Below, in pieces: positions 24,459 to 32,394 of a stretch of DNA of 60,124 bases; the first letter of the stretch is position 1; each line of letters starts with the position of its first letter. Below the pieces are notes generated by a model. The model made no database searches. It was given only the letters and a program-made list of their open reading frames with translations, and had not been told where the DNA came from. A program made the position numbers and the translations under genes. The DNA lies in contig ONJY01000019.1 in assembly GCA_900318275.1 (NCBI GenBank), forward strand, positions 1 to 60,124, in the 5' to 3' direction. This DNA is from an uncultured Bacteroidales bacterium. GTDB lineage: Bacteria; Bacteroidota; Bacteroidia; Bacteroidales; P3.

Positions 24459-26278
24459 AGTTCGGCAATCATTATAAGGGCTTCTGTGTAAATGTTCTGT
24501 TTCTGTGCTTCAGGGTCAATAGGAGCGAAGCGTGCCATATCAACATCCTGCAGTACCTGCATGATACGTTTCTGCTGAGTTTCCGGCACTTGCTTGTCGT
24601 TGAGGCAAGCGCTGACGGTGTCGCGGTTGAGGTTGGCCAGCGGGATGCTGTATTTGTCGGCCAGGCATCCCCAGATAGCACGGTAAATCTCCTCATAGAA
24701 GCGGTTTGTGTCTCCGCTACCGAGGAACGCCGCTGCTTTCTTCAAGCGTTTCTGTGCCATACGTGTGGCTCGTTTCATGCGCATGCCGGCAATGTCCTGC
24801 TCTGAAGCTTTGCGCTTATTGGCAAAGATGATGTAGCCAACAACAGTGGCAATGATGAGTGCAGTGAAGATAAAGAAGGTTGTTCCTGCTGTATCCTTGT
24901 CTTTGGCGGCTTTAAGTGTTGAGAGTGGATGTATGTAGTTTATGTCGCGGTTGAGCAGCTGTACGTCGTCTTTGCTCGACGCATTGGCCATACCGCGGGC
25001 ATCTCCTTTCTCAACATGTACCAACTGAGCGGGTATGCGCTTGGTAATGTACTGTCCCGATTCTGGGTCAAAGTATATGAAGTTGAATGCTGGTATTGTG
25101 TATTCTCCTTTGCTGCGCGGTATAAGGACCCACTCGTATGTGCGGCTGCCGCTTATGCCATCGGCGCCTTTCTTGATGTTGTCTTCTATCTGTGGGTCGT
25201 AGACCTCGAAGACCGCTGGGAACTCGGGTTGAGGGGCATCGATGAGCATGAGGTTGCCCTTGCCACTGACGGTGATTTTATATGTTACCGCCTCGTTGGC
25301 TTTCACTCTGTCGGTATTTATGCCTCCTTTGGCATCAAAGTTACCCACAGCTCCGCAGAATCCTTCCGGAGCGTTGGGTAGGGGGCGCACATTGACGTTT
25401 ATGCGGTTGGTGCTTAGGGGGCGCTCTACAGCTTGACGTGAGTTGAAGAATGGGTCGTCGAAGAGGTCCCAGATGCTGCCCGTACGTCTACGCTGCTGCT
25501 GTACCATGGCCAGCACGTTGAGGTCGAGTGGCTCAATGGTTAGTTTGCCGTTCTCTTGAGCAAAGAGTGCTCCGCGGCGTATCTCGGCCACCTGGTAGTG
25601 GCGGTCGCCGATGGTTTCCTCATATTGTCGTATCTGTTGACCGACACTAAGGTCTTCGGCCCAGAAGCCACGGTTGCCGGGCAGTTTGTCTATGGCAAAC
25701 TGACTGATGGGTATCTGTGTGTAAATCTTGTAGGTGACTATTATCTGCTCACCGCGGTATGGGTTGCTCTTGCTTATCGCCGCCTTGGCGAAGAGTGTCT
25801 TTTCGTCAATAGTGGCAGCGGGTTGCGGCTGTTGAGCCCATGGGTCGTAGGCTTGGCGTTGTTTAGCCTGCTGCTGTTGACGTTGTTGTTGCTGGGCGGC
25901 ACTCATCTTTACCACTTTTACTTCTTTGCGTGGTGAGGTGATTTTCTTGCCGTCGACCACACAACTGGCAGCCTCTATGGTGAAGGTGCCCTCGAGGTCG
26001 GCCACAAGGTTGTAAGAAAATGAGGTGCTCACCGAGCGTGTCATCTGGCCGTTGACGAAGCTCATGCTCGTCTGTGACGATGTGCTGGGACCCGAGATGA
26101 GGCTGAACCCCTTGAATGAGGGGCCGCGGAAGTCCTTTGCCTGCTCGTTGACGGAGAATCGTACCGTGAAGTTGTCGCCCACATAGACCTGGTCGGGGGC
26201 CTGTATCGTCAGGCTCTGTGCTATTGCCACCGTTGTCAGTAGCAGGCATGTTATTATTGTCGTTATAATACGTTTCAT
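24455..26278 (-). CDS. batD: BatD family protein
   Basis: 607 residues: signal peptide (ITCLLLTTVAIAQ), a series of immunoglobulin-like beta domains starting VGDNFTVRFSVN, a Gln-rich stretch near 132-155, a membrane helix near 475-492 (TTFFIFTALIIATVVGYIIF) and a helical cytoplasmic tail. This is the BatD/oxygen-tolerance family layout; it is thought to present an extracytoplasmic surface for the BatA/BatB complex. It starts 19 bp after the batBC stop. Confidence 0.9.
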   Translation of the reverse strand: MKRIITTIITCLLLTTVAIAQSLTIQAPDQVYVGDNFTVRFSVNEQAKDFRGPSFKGFSLISGPSTSSQTSMSFVNGQMTRSVSTSFSYNLVADLEGTFTIEAASCVVDGKKITSPRKEVKVVKMSAAQQQQRQQQQAKQRQAYDPWAQQPQPAATIDEKTLFAKAAISKSNPYRGEQIIVTYKIYTQIPISQFAIDKLPGNRGFWAEDLSVGQQIRQYEETIGDRHYQVAEIRRGALFAQENGKLTIEPLDLNVLAMVQQQRRRTGSIWDLFDDPFFNSRQAVERPLSTNRINVNVRPLPNAPEGFCGAVGNFDAKGGINTDRVKANEAVTYKITVSGKGNLMLIDAPQPEFPAVFEVYDPQIEDNIKKGADGISGSRTYEWVLIPRSKGEYTIPAFNFIYFDPESGQYITKRIPAQLVHVEKGDARGMANASSKDDVQLLNRDINYIHPLSTLKAAKDKDTAGTTFFIFTALIIATVVGYIIFANKRKASEQDIAGMRMKRATRMAQKRLKKAAAFLGSGDTNRFYEEIYRAIWGCLADKYSIPLANLNRDTVSACLNDKQVPETQQKRIMQVLQDVDMARFAPIDPEAQKQNIYTEALIMIAEL

Positions 26279-26297
26279 TGTAGTGCTCTGATGTTTA

Positions 26298-28124
26298 TTA
26301 CCAGTCTTTGTCCGTATGGCGAGCGTTGCTGACTTGCTCCTTGCGAGCCTGTTCTCTCAGCGTCTGGCGCTCGTTGTTCTTTACGGCTTCAAGCATGCGT
26401 TCGGCGTCCTGCTTGCGCTGCTCTTGGGGCTTGGATTGCTTCTGTTGTTGTTGCTCCTTGCCCTGCTGTTGCTGTTGGTCTTGCTGATTACCTTGTTGCT
26501 GTTGGTTCTGCTGCTGTTGTTTCTGGTCTTTGTTCTGGTTGTCTCCTTGTTGCTGCTGCTGGTTCTGCTGTTGGTCTTGGTTCTGTTGGTCGTTGCCATC
26601 GCCTTGCTGTTGTTGCTGTTGCTGCTTGGCCTGCTGCAACAGTCGGCGTGCATAGGCCAGGTTGTATCGAGTGTCTTCGTTCTTGGGGTCCAGCTTCAAG
26701 GCGTCTTGGTAGGCTTTTACAGCCTGCTGGAAGTATTGCATGCCTTGCTGTTCGTTCTGCAAGCCCGCCTTCACCATGCTGTTACCGGCATTGTGAAGGG
26801 CTTTTGCACGGCGGTTGTCGTCCATGTCGGGAGCTGCGAGGGCCTGGGCGTAGTGCATGGCGGCTTCGTCGTATTTCTCTTGTCTGTAGAGGCTCGAGGC
26901 AAGATTGTAATGCCCACGGAAGTCGGTGGTGTCTGCCTCAAGGGCACGACGGTAGTTCAGTTCTGCCTGGTCGTATTTCTCTGTCTTGTAGTTTCTGTTG
27001 CCTTCGCGCAGCAACTTGCGGTTGGCTTGGGCCGATACGTCGGTGGGCAAAAGGCAGAGTAGCATTATAGCCGTTCCTGTAAGGCTTGTGAGCGACCACT
27101 TGCGGTTTCGGCGCTCGAAGAGCAATACTTCGGCCAAGAGGCATAGTATGGCTGCCGCCAGCGGGTACTGGTAGCGGCTTTCGTAGGCACTGAACACAGC
27201 CTCTCCGTAGTCTTCTTTCTCAAGGCCCTCTATCACTTTTGTGATTTCGCTCAGACCGCTGCCAGCATTGCTGGCGCGCACATACACGCCGTTGCCGGCC
27301 GAGGCTATCTGTCGCATCATGTCTTCGTTGAGTTTGGTCATTATTATCGACCCGCCGCGTTCCCGTTTGTAGCTGTTCTTGCGGCCACGTGGGTCGTATT
27401 CCGGTATCGGTGCGCCGTCGGGCAGACCCATGCCTATTGTGCATACGCGTACACCTTCGCGAGCTGCCGTGCGTGCGGCATCCACAGCGTCGTCCTCGTG
27501 GTTTTCACCGTCGCTGATTACTATTATCGCGCGTCCTTTGTTCTTCACCCATTCGCGGTCGGCATCACCGTAGCCGAATGTTTGTAAGGCCTTCTCGATG
27601 GCATCGCCTATGGCTGTACCTTGCGAGGCTATCATGTCGCAGCTCACCTGGTCGAGGAAGAGCTTGGCGGCACCGTAGTCGTTGGTCAGCGGCATCTGTA
27701 TGTAGCTGGCACCCGCGAAGACAATCAAGCTTATACGGTCGCCGGCCAGCGTGCCCATAATGTTGTTCACCACCCGCTTGCTGCGTTCCAGGCGGTTGGG
27801 CTGTATGTCCTCGGCCATCATGCTGTTGGACACGTCGAGGCAGATGGCTACGTCGCTGCCTGCACGTTTGCCTTTCTCTATCTTTGTGCCCATTTGGGGG
27901 TTGGCCAAAGCCACCACCAGCAAGGCGAAGCCCGTCAGCGTCAGCGTCATCTTCACTGCGGGGCGCCACCGTGAACGGTCGGGTATCAAGCGGCCGAACA
28001 TCTGCCGGTCGGCCCATGTTTCCAGCTTGCGGCGGTTGCGCCACTCGGCGTAGCTCCACAGCAAGCCGCAGGCTGCCACAACCAGCAGCAGCCACAAATA
28101 CTCTATATGCTCAAAATGAATCAT
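26298..28124 (-). CDS. BatB-BatC fusion: VWA domain membrane protein with TPR and Gln/Asn-rich tail
   Basis: 608 residues from ATG 28124. N-terminal BatB part: two membrane helices, VWA domain at about 75-300 with MIDAS residues in CLDVSNSMMAEDIQPNRL and ISDGENHEDD, and a helix near 320. After a second signal-like helix (LTGTAIMLLCLLPTDVSAQ) come BatC-type TPRs (about 370-500) and a Gln/Asn/Lys-rich tail of about 60 residues. In other Bacteroidota BatB and BatC are usually separate genes; the retained internal signal-like segment suggests a recent fusion. The frame extends upstream only through heptanucleotide repeats, so that extension is not used. Confidence 0.9.
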   Translation of the reverse strand: MIHFEHIEYLWLLLVVAACGLLWSYAEWRNRRKLETWADRQMFGRLIPDRSRWRPAVKMTLTLTGFALLVVALANPQMGTKIEKGKRAGSDVAICLDVSNSMMAEDIQPNRLERSKRVVNNIMGTLAGDRISLIVFAGASYIQMPLTNDYGAAKLFLDQVSCDMIASQGTAIGDAIEKALQTFGYGDADREWVKNKGRAIIVISDGENHEDDAVDAARTAAREGVRVCTIGMGLPDGAPIPEYDPRGRKNSYKRERGGSIIMTKLNEDMMRQIASAGNGVYVRASNAGSGLSEITKVIEGLEKEDYGEAVFSAYESRYQYPLAAAILCLLAEVLLFERRNRKWSLTSLTGTAIMLLCLLPTDVSAQANRKLLREGNRNYKTEKYDQAELNYRRALEADTTDFRGHYNLASSLYRQEKYDEAAMHYAQALAAPDMDDNRRAKALHNAGNSMVKAGLQNEQQGMQYFQQAVKAYQDALKLDPKNEDTRYNLAYARRLLQQAKQQQQQQQGDGNDQQNQDQQQNQQQQQGDNQNKDQKQQQQNQQQQGNQQDQQQQQGKEQQQQKQSKPQEQRKQDAERMLEAVKNNERQTLREQARKEQVSNARHTDKDW

Positions 28125-28160
28125 CTTAACTCTTAACTCATAACTCATAACTCATAACTC
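28125..28160 (-). repeat. Heptanucleotide array at the batA-batBC junction
   Basis: Five tandem 7-mers on the plus strand: TTAACTC twice (28126-28139) and ATAACTC three times (28140-28160). On the coding strand this reads GAGTTAT/GAGTTAA repeated up to the ATG of batBC. It fills the whole gap apart from four bases. Confidence 0.9.
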
Positions 28161-28164
28161 CCAC

Positions 28165-29157
28165 TCACGCTCTCATCCAGCCGCAACGCATCAGCAGCGC
28201 CAGCGCCAGCGCGCCGAAGGCTATCCATAGCCACTGGCCTTGTTCGTCCTTGGTCTGTGCATACTGCGTCACGTCTATCTTGCTCTTTTCCATGTCGTCA
28301 ATCTGGCTGAAGATCTCCTCCAGAGCCTTCTTGTTGGTGGCGCGGAAGTAACGGCCGTCGTTTGTTGCTGCTGCCATCTGCTGCATCAGCGGCTCGTCAA
28401 TCTCCACGTCGATGTTCTGGTAGTGCACCCGTCCGAACTGGTCGCGGAAAGGGTAGGGGGCTTTGCCCAGCGAGCCCACGCCTATAGTGTAGAGGCGTAT
28501 GCCGTACATGGCGGCAATCTCAGCGGCACTCTGTGGGTCTACGCTACCCTGGTTGTTGACACCGTCAGTGAGCAGTATGATGACCTTGCTCTTGGCCTCG
28601 CTGTCCTTGATGCGGTTGATGGCTGTCGCCAATCCGTCGCCCAGTGCCGTGCCGTCGCGTATGATGCCGCTTTTCACGGCCCCCAGCTGCTTGAGCAGCA
28701 CGTGGTGGTCCACCGTCAACGGCACCTGTGTGAATGCCTCGCCGGAGAATACCACCAATCCCATGCGGTCATTCTTACGGCCCTCGATGAAGTCCGCAGC
28801 CACCTTCTTGGCAGCTTCCAGGCGGTTGGGCCTGAAGTCCTCGGCCAGCATGCTGCCCGAGATGTCCATGGCCATCACTATGTCTATGCCCTCCACCTTC
28901 ATCTCCTGTCGGCTCAGCTGGCTCTGCGGTCTTGCCAGAGCCACCACCATGGCGCCTATGGCCAGTGTCTGCAGCGCGTAGGGCAGCCAGCGTAGCCGTA
29001 CGCGCAGCGTTTTCTCCACGCCGGCGAAGACGGCAATGTCAGAGTGCTGCACGGCGGCGTCCTGTTTGCGGTAGCGCCAGATGTAGTATGCCGCCATCAG
29101 CGGCACCAGCGCCAGACCTAGCAGCATCCACGGCTGTGCAAAGGTGATGTTACTCAT
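28165..29157 (-). CDS. batA: BatA: VWA domain membrane protein
   Basis: 330 residues: two N-terminal helices, VWA domain at about 85-280 with MIDAS motif MDISGSMLAEDFRPNRLEAAK and TDGVNNQGSVDP, and a C-terminal helix (WLWIAFGALALALLMRC). Standard BatA layout and length. The start overlaps the upstream gene by 8 bp. It is the first of two VWA proteins in the operon, presumably acting with MoxR as a chaperone-like complex at the inner membrane. Confidence 0.92.
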   Translation of the reverse strand: MSNITFAQPWMLLGLALVPLMAAYYIWRYRKQDAAVQHSDIAVFAGVEKTLRVRLRWLPYALQTLAIGAMVVALARPQSQLSRQEMKVEGIDIVMAMDISGSMLAEDFRPNRLEAAKKVAADFIEGRKNDRMGLVVFSGEAFTQVPLTVDHHVLLKQLGAVKSGIIRDGTALGDGLATAINRIKDSEAKSKVIILLTDGVNNQGSVDPQSAAEIAAMYGIRLYTIGVGSLGKAPYPFRDQFGRVHYQNIDVEIDEPLMQQMAAATNDGRYFRATNKKALEEIFSQIDDMEKSKIDVTQYAQTKDEQGQWLWIAFGALALALLMRCGWMRA

Positions 29158-30028
29158 GCTGTGCCTCCTCTTCTTTCTTCTCCTCGGTGGGCTTCACCTG
29201 TGCCCACAGCTGTTTGACGAACGCCACGGCTTCGTCCATCGAGCGCTCGTGCTCGTGGGCTTGTGGCTCGCTCTTGGCGAACTTCACCAGGTCGGCAGTG
29301 GTGAACATGTCGCGCAGCAGTCCGCTCTCCACATTCCACTTTCCGCTTCCCACTTCCGCAACGGTCTCGTCGCTGGTCATCTCGGTGGCGCGGATACCTG
29401 TGCTTTCCTCGATGAACTGGCGCACAGCGTCGGTGAGGCGTGTGTGGTATTCCTTTGTGCGGCCGCTTTGCCACAGCCGTTCCTGCCGCAATGCCTCCAA
29501 GGTCTGCAGGGCGCGTTCTTCCGGCGTCCGCGTGTCTACGGGTTCGCTCTTCGTCAGTGCCTGCTGCACCTCTTTGCGGTGCGTCAGCAGCCACCACAGG
29601 CCGAAGGCCAACGCCGCCACTCCCAGGCCCAGCAGCACCCAGCGGAACACCTCCCAGAAGGTGTATGGCACGCGCTCTATGGGCGCTATGTCGCGCAACT
29701 CGGCGGTGGCGCTGTCAATCTCCACGTCGGTGACCACAAGTAACAGCGAGTCGTCGGCACCGAGGCGTATGTAGTGCTCGCCGGGCTCAAAGCATGTGAC
29801 GACGGTGGTCTGAGTGCGCGCCGTGCTGTCGAACGCCTGCCGCAGAGCCACGATACCGTTCTGGCTCAGCATGTCCGTCGACGGGTAGTTGAGGGCGTTG
29901 CGTATGGTGAGCGTCGTCTGGTCGCCGAGGGCTATGGTGTCGGCCTCCAGGGTCGCCACCGCCTGGCCGCGCGCCACGCCTGCCAGGCTCATAAGCCCCA
30001 TTGCTATTATTGCTATTGTCTTCTTCAT
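29150..30028 (-). CDS. Bat-operon membrane protein (DUF4381-like position and layout)
   Basis: 292 residues: signal peptide (IAIIAMGLMSLAGVARGQ), periplasmic beta domain (about 23-120), one membrane helix (about 128-148) and a charged helical cytoplasmic part containing LRQERLWQSGRTKEYHTRLTDAVRQFIE. Genes of this layout usually sit between the DUF58 and batA genes. Residues 227-236 (GSGKWNVESG) are encoded by a heptanucleotide array and look like an insertion into the cytoplasmic domain. It abuts the DUF58 gene (1-bp overlap). No enzymatic function is expected. Confidence 0.75.
   Translation of the reverse strand: MKKTIAIIAMGLMSLAGVARGQAVATLEADTIALGDQTTLTIRNALNYPSTDMLSQNGIVALRQAFDSTARTQTTVVTCFEPGEHYIRLGADDSLLLVVTDVEIDSATAELRDIAPIERVPYTFWEVFRWVLLGLGVAALAFGLWWLLTHRKEVQQALTKSEPVDTRTPEERALQTLEALRQERLWQSGRTKEYHTRLTDAVRQFIEESTGIRATEMTSDETVAEVGSGKWNVESGLLRDMFTTADLVKFAKSEPQAHEHERSMDEAVAFVKQLWAQVKPTEEKKEEEAQHE
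29322..29356 (-). repeat. Heptanucleotide array inside a coding sequence
   Basis: Five 7-mers in tandem on the plus strand: CCGCTCT, CCACATT, CCACTTT, CCGCTTC, CCACTTC. On the coding strand they belong to the same GTGGAAA family as the porQ array. They are in frame and add about ten residues. Confidence 0.75.
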
Positions 30029-30891
30029 TAACTTCTCCTGCTTAAGAGTGTACGCAGCGGCTTCACGAAGTCCTCGCCCGTGTACAGTGTGGCCATGTCT
30101 ATGCCGTAGCGGCGCATGGTGCGCTCCGTCTGCTCGGCCTGCTGCTTGGCGCGGGCGTCGACCACACGGCGCACCGATGCGCTACCGGTGTCCACCCACA
30201 GCGTCTCCGTGCTCTCGGGGTCGTAGAACTTCACAAGCCCAAGGTCCTCCAGGTGCTCTTCGCGGCGGTCGACAAGCCGCAGCGCCACGATGTCGTGTTT
30301 GCCGGCGGCAATCTTCAGCGCGTCATCGTAGCCGCGGTCGAAGAAGTCGCTCAGCAGGAACGCCGTGCAACGCCGCTTTACGATGTTGTTGAAGTACCCA
30401 AGCGCCTGTGCTATGTCGGTTCCGTTGCTCTCGGGGCGGAAGGTGATGAGCTCGCGTATGATGCGCAGTATGTGTTGACGACCCTTCTTCGGCGGTATGA
30501 ACTTCTCTATGCGGTCGCTGAAGAGTATCACACCCACCTTGTCGTTGTTGGCTATAGCGCTGAAGGCCAGCGTGGCAGCCACCTCGGCGGCCAGTTCTTC
30601 CTTGAACTGGCTCTGTGTGCCGAAACGTCCCGAGCCGCTTACGTCCACCAGCAACATCACCGTCAGCTCGCGTTCCTCCTCGAATATCTTCACATAGGGG
30701 TGTGCCAGACGTGCGGTGACGTTCCAGTCGATGTTGCGCACGTCATCGCCGTACTGGTATTCGCGCACCTCGCTGAAAGCCATGCCGCGCCCCTTGAAGG
30801 CCGAGTGGTATTCGCCGCTGAACATCTGCTGGCTCAACCCCCTCGCCTTTATCTCAATCTTGCGGACCTTCTTGATTATGGATTCATCCAT
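30028..30891 (-). CDS. DUF58 (VWA-like) protein of the Bat operon
   Basis: 287 residues. Conserved DUF58 signature: FSEVREYQYGDDVRNIDWNVTARL followed by VWA-like LLVDVSGSGRFG and LLSDFFDRGYDDAL. The N-terminus (VRKIEIKARGLSQQMFSGEYHSAFKGRG) is typical of the MoxR-linked type without membrane helices, so it is cytoplasmic. In this operon type it follows moxR and is thought to be a substrate or adaptor of the MoxR ATPase. Confidence 0.92.
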   Translation of the reverse strand: MDESIIKKVRKIEIKARGLSQQMFSGEYHSAFKGRGMAFSEVREYQYGDDVRNIDWNVTARLAHPYVKIFEEERELTVMLLVDVSGSGRFGTQSQFKEELAAEVAATLAFSAIANNDKVGVILFSDRIEKFIPPKKGRQHILRIIRELITFRPESNGTDIAQALGYFNNIVKRRCTAFLLSDFFDRGYDDALKIAAGKHDIVALRLVDRREEHLEDLGLVKFYDPESTETLWVDTGSASVRRVVDARAKQQAEQTERTMRRYGIDMATLYTGEDFVKPLRTLLSRRS

Positions 30892-30910
30892 AACTCTTAA
30901 CTCTTAACTG
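30890..30910 (-). repeat. Heptanucleotide array at the moxR-DUF58 junction
   Basis: ATAACTC, TTAACTC and TTAACTG in tandem on the plus strand, the same family as the batA-batBC array, occupying the gap between the moxR stop and the ATG of the DUF58 gene and overlapping that ATG. Confidence 0.85.
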
Positions 30911-30912
30911 AA

Positions 30913-31917
30913 TTAAGGCACATCAACTCTGTTCAGCACTTCGCTCACCACCTCTTCGCTCGTCACGTTCTCGGCCTCGGCCTCGTAGGTCAGGCCCACA
31001 CGGTGGCGCAGCACGTCCATGGCCACGGCGCGCACGTCCTCGGGTATCACGTATCCGCGACGTTTCATGAAAGCATAGGCTTTGGCGGCGCTGGCCAGGC
31101 TGATGCTGCCGCGCGGCGACGCACCGTAGCTTATCAGAGGCTGCAGCTTGTCGAGGCCGTATTGCCCCGGGTAGCGGGTGGCGAACACGATGTCGGTGAT
31201 GTAGTTCTCTATCTTCTCGTCCATATACACTTCGCGCACCACCTCGCGGGCCTTCAGTATGTCGGCAGGCTTCAGTATCGCCGTTCCGCCCGCGGCCTTG
31301 CCTTTGCCGCCCTCGTTAACTTGCTGGTGCAGTATCTGTCGCTCCTCGGCCTTCTTGGGGTAGCCGATGACCACCTTCAGCATGAAGCGGTCCACCTGAG
31401 CCTCGGGCAGCGGGTAGGTGCCCTCCTGCTCTATGGGGTTCTGTGTGGCCAGCACCAGGAACGGCTCCTCGAGCGGGTAGGTCTGCTCGCCGATGGTCAC
31501 TTGGCGTTCCTGCATGGCCTCCAGCAGCGCGCTCTGCACCTTGGCGGGGGCGCGGTTAATCTCGTCGGCCAGTATGAAGTGGCTGAATATCGGGCCCTTC
31601 TTCACCATGAAGCTCTCGCTCTTCTGGCTGTAGATGAGCGTACCTATGAGGTCGGCAGGCAGCAGGTCGGGTGTGAACTGGATGCGGCTGAACTTGGCGT
31701 CGATGGCTTTAGCCAGCGTCGTGATGGCCAGCGTCTTGGCCAGACCCGGCACACCCTCGAGCAGCACATGACCGTTGCTCAGCAAGCCTATCAGCAGGCC
31801 CTCCACCATGTGCTTTTGGCCCACAATCTGCTTGCCAAGCTCCATCTCCAGTGCGCCCACAAAAGCGCTCTCGCGCTCTATGCGGTCGTTAAGTTCTTGA
31901 ATGTTTACAGATTCCAT
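30913..31917 (-). CDS. MoxR family AAA+ ATPase
   Basis: 334 residues. Walker A GVPGLAKT near 60-67, Walker B FILADEINRAPAK near 122, sensor 1 LATQNPIEQEGTYPLPEAQ and the C-terminal lid (YGASPRGSISLASAAKAYA). First gene of the Bat operon; MoxR proteins work as chaperones for metal insertion or complex assembly with VWA partners, here BatA and BatBC. ATG 31917 is supported by homology from the first residues. I could not find a consensus promoter in the 160 bp upstream. Confidence 0.93.
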   Translation of the reverse strand: MESVNIQELNDRIERESAFVGALEMELGKQIVGQKHMVEGLLIGLLSNGHVLLEGVPGLAKTLAITTLAKAIDAKFSRIQFTPDLLPADLIGTLIYSQKSESFMVKKGPIFSHFILADEINRAPAKVQSALLEAMQERQVTIGEQTYPLEEPFLVLATQNPIEQEGTYPLPEAQVDRFMLKVVIGYPKKAEERQILHQQVNEGGKGKAAGGTAILKPADILKAREVVREVYMDEKIENYITDIVFATRYPGQYGLDKLQPLISYGASPRGSISLASAAKAYAFMKRRGYVIPEDVRAVAMDVLRHRVGLTYEAEAENVTSEEVVSEVLNRVDVP

Positions 31918-32080
31918 ACTGTGTATCTATTATTGTTTCTCTATTTTCGTCTCTATCCAGATTTCCATTAAACTCTTTTATTTGTTTTTTATTGTATATT
32001 TAACATTCTTTTTGAAATACCACAAGGGAAGTGCATACCCATAGGGACCACCCGACCTCGATTTTTAACATCATTTAACC

Positions 32081-32275
32081 TAATAGCCCTTGTAGCCTTT
32101 TCGTAGCCTTTTTGTAGCCTCTTCGGAGCCCCTTCGTCGTTCCCTCGGCGATCCTTCGGCATTTCTTCAGTAGTATTTCAGTGTTTTACTGAAGAACTAC
32201 TGAAGAAGTATCGTTGAAGTACTGAAGAACTGCCGTACCGGCTCCGTAGGGGAGGTGGGGTGGAAGGGGGCGGGG
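32081..32275. repeat. Degenerate 11-bp-period inverted array, locus 3
   Basis: About eighteen consecutive 11-bp units between moxR and the T9SS protein gene (divergent). Left units: GTAGCCTTTTC, GTAGCCTTTTT, GTAGCCTCTTC, GGAGCCCCTTC, drifting to GGCATTTCTTC. Right units: ACTGAAGAACT, ACTGAAGAAGT, ATCGTTGAAGT, drifting to purine-rich TCCGTAGGGGA. The polarity switch is near 32184-32188. The sequence CCTTCGGCATTTCTTCAGT (32153-32171) is identical to the centre of locus 1. The flanking 31918-32080 and 32276-32309 hold no gene; the latter is a poly-A-rich stretch. Confidence 0.9.
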
Positions 32276-32309
32276 GTGAAGAAAAAAAAAGAAAAAAAAT
32301 GACAATAGG

Positions 32310-32341
32310 TTGTTATATATAAAAAAAAAAGTGTATCTTTG
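32310..32341 (+). promoter_or_regulatory. Promoter of the large T9SS protein
   Basis: TTG (32310-32312) and TATCTTTG (32334-32341) with a 21-bp spacer, about 55 bp before the ATG. Confidence 0.7.
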
Positions 32342-32394
32342 TGCATTGAAAGTTTTTGTACAAAGTAGAATAATTAACTAATTAATAATATCTT

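Noticed and set aside
26430-26640. Simple microsatellite or sequencing artefact in the CTG/TTG-rich stretch
   Set aside because: It is in frame and encodes the Gln/Asn/Lys tail common to BatC-type proteins, with mixed codons.
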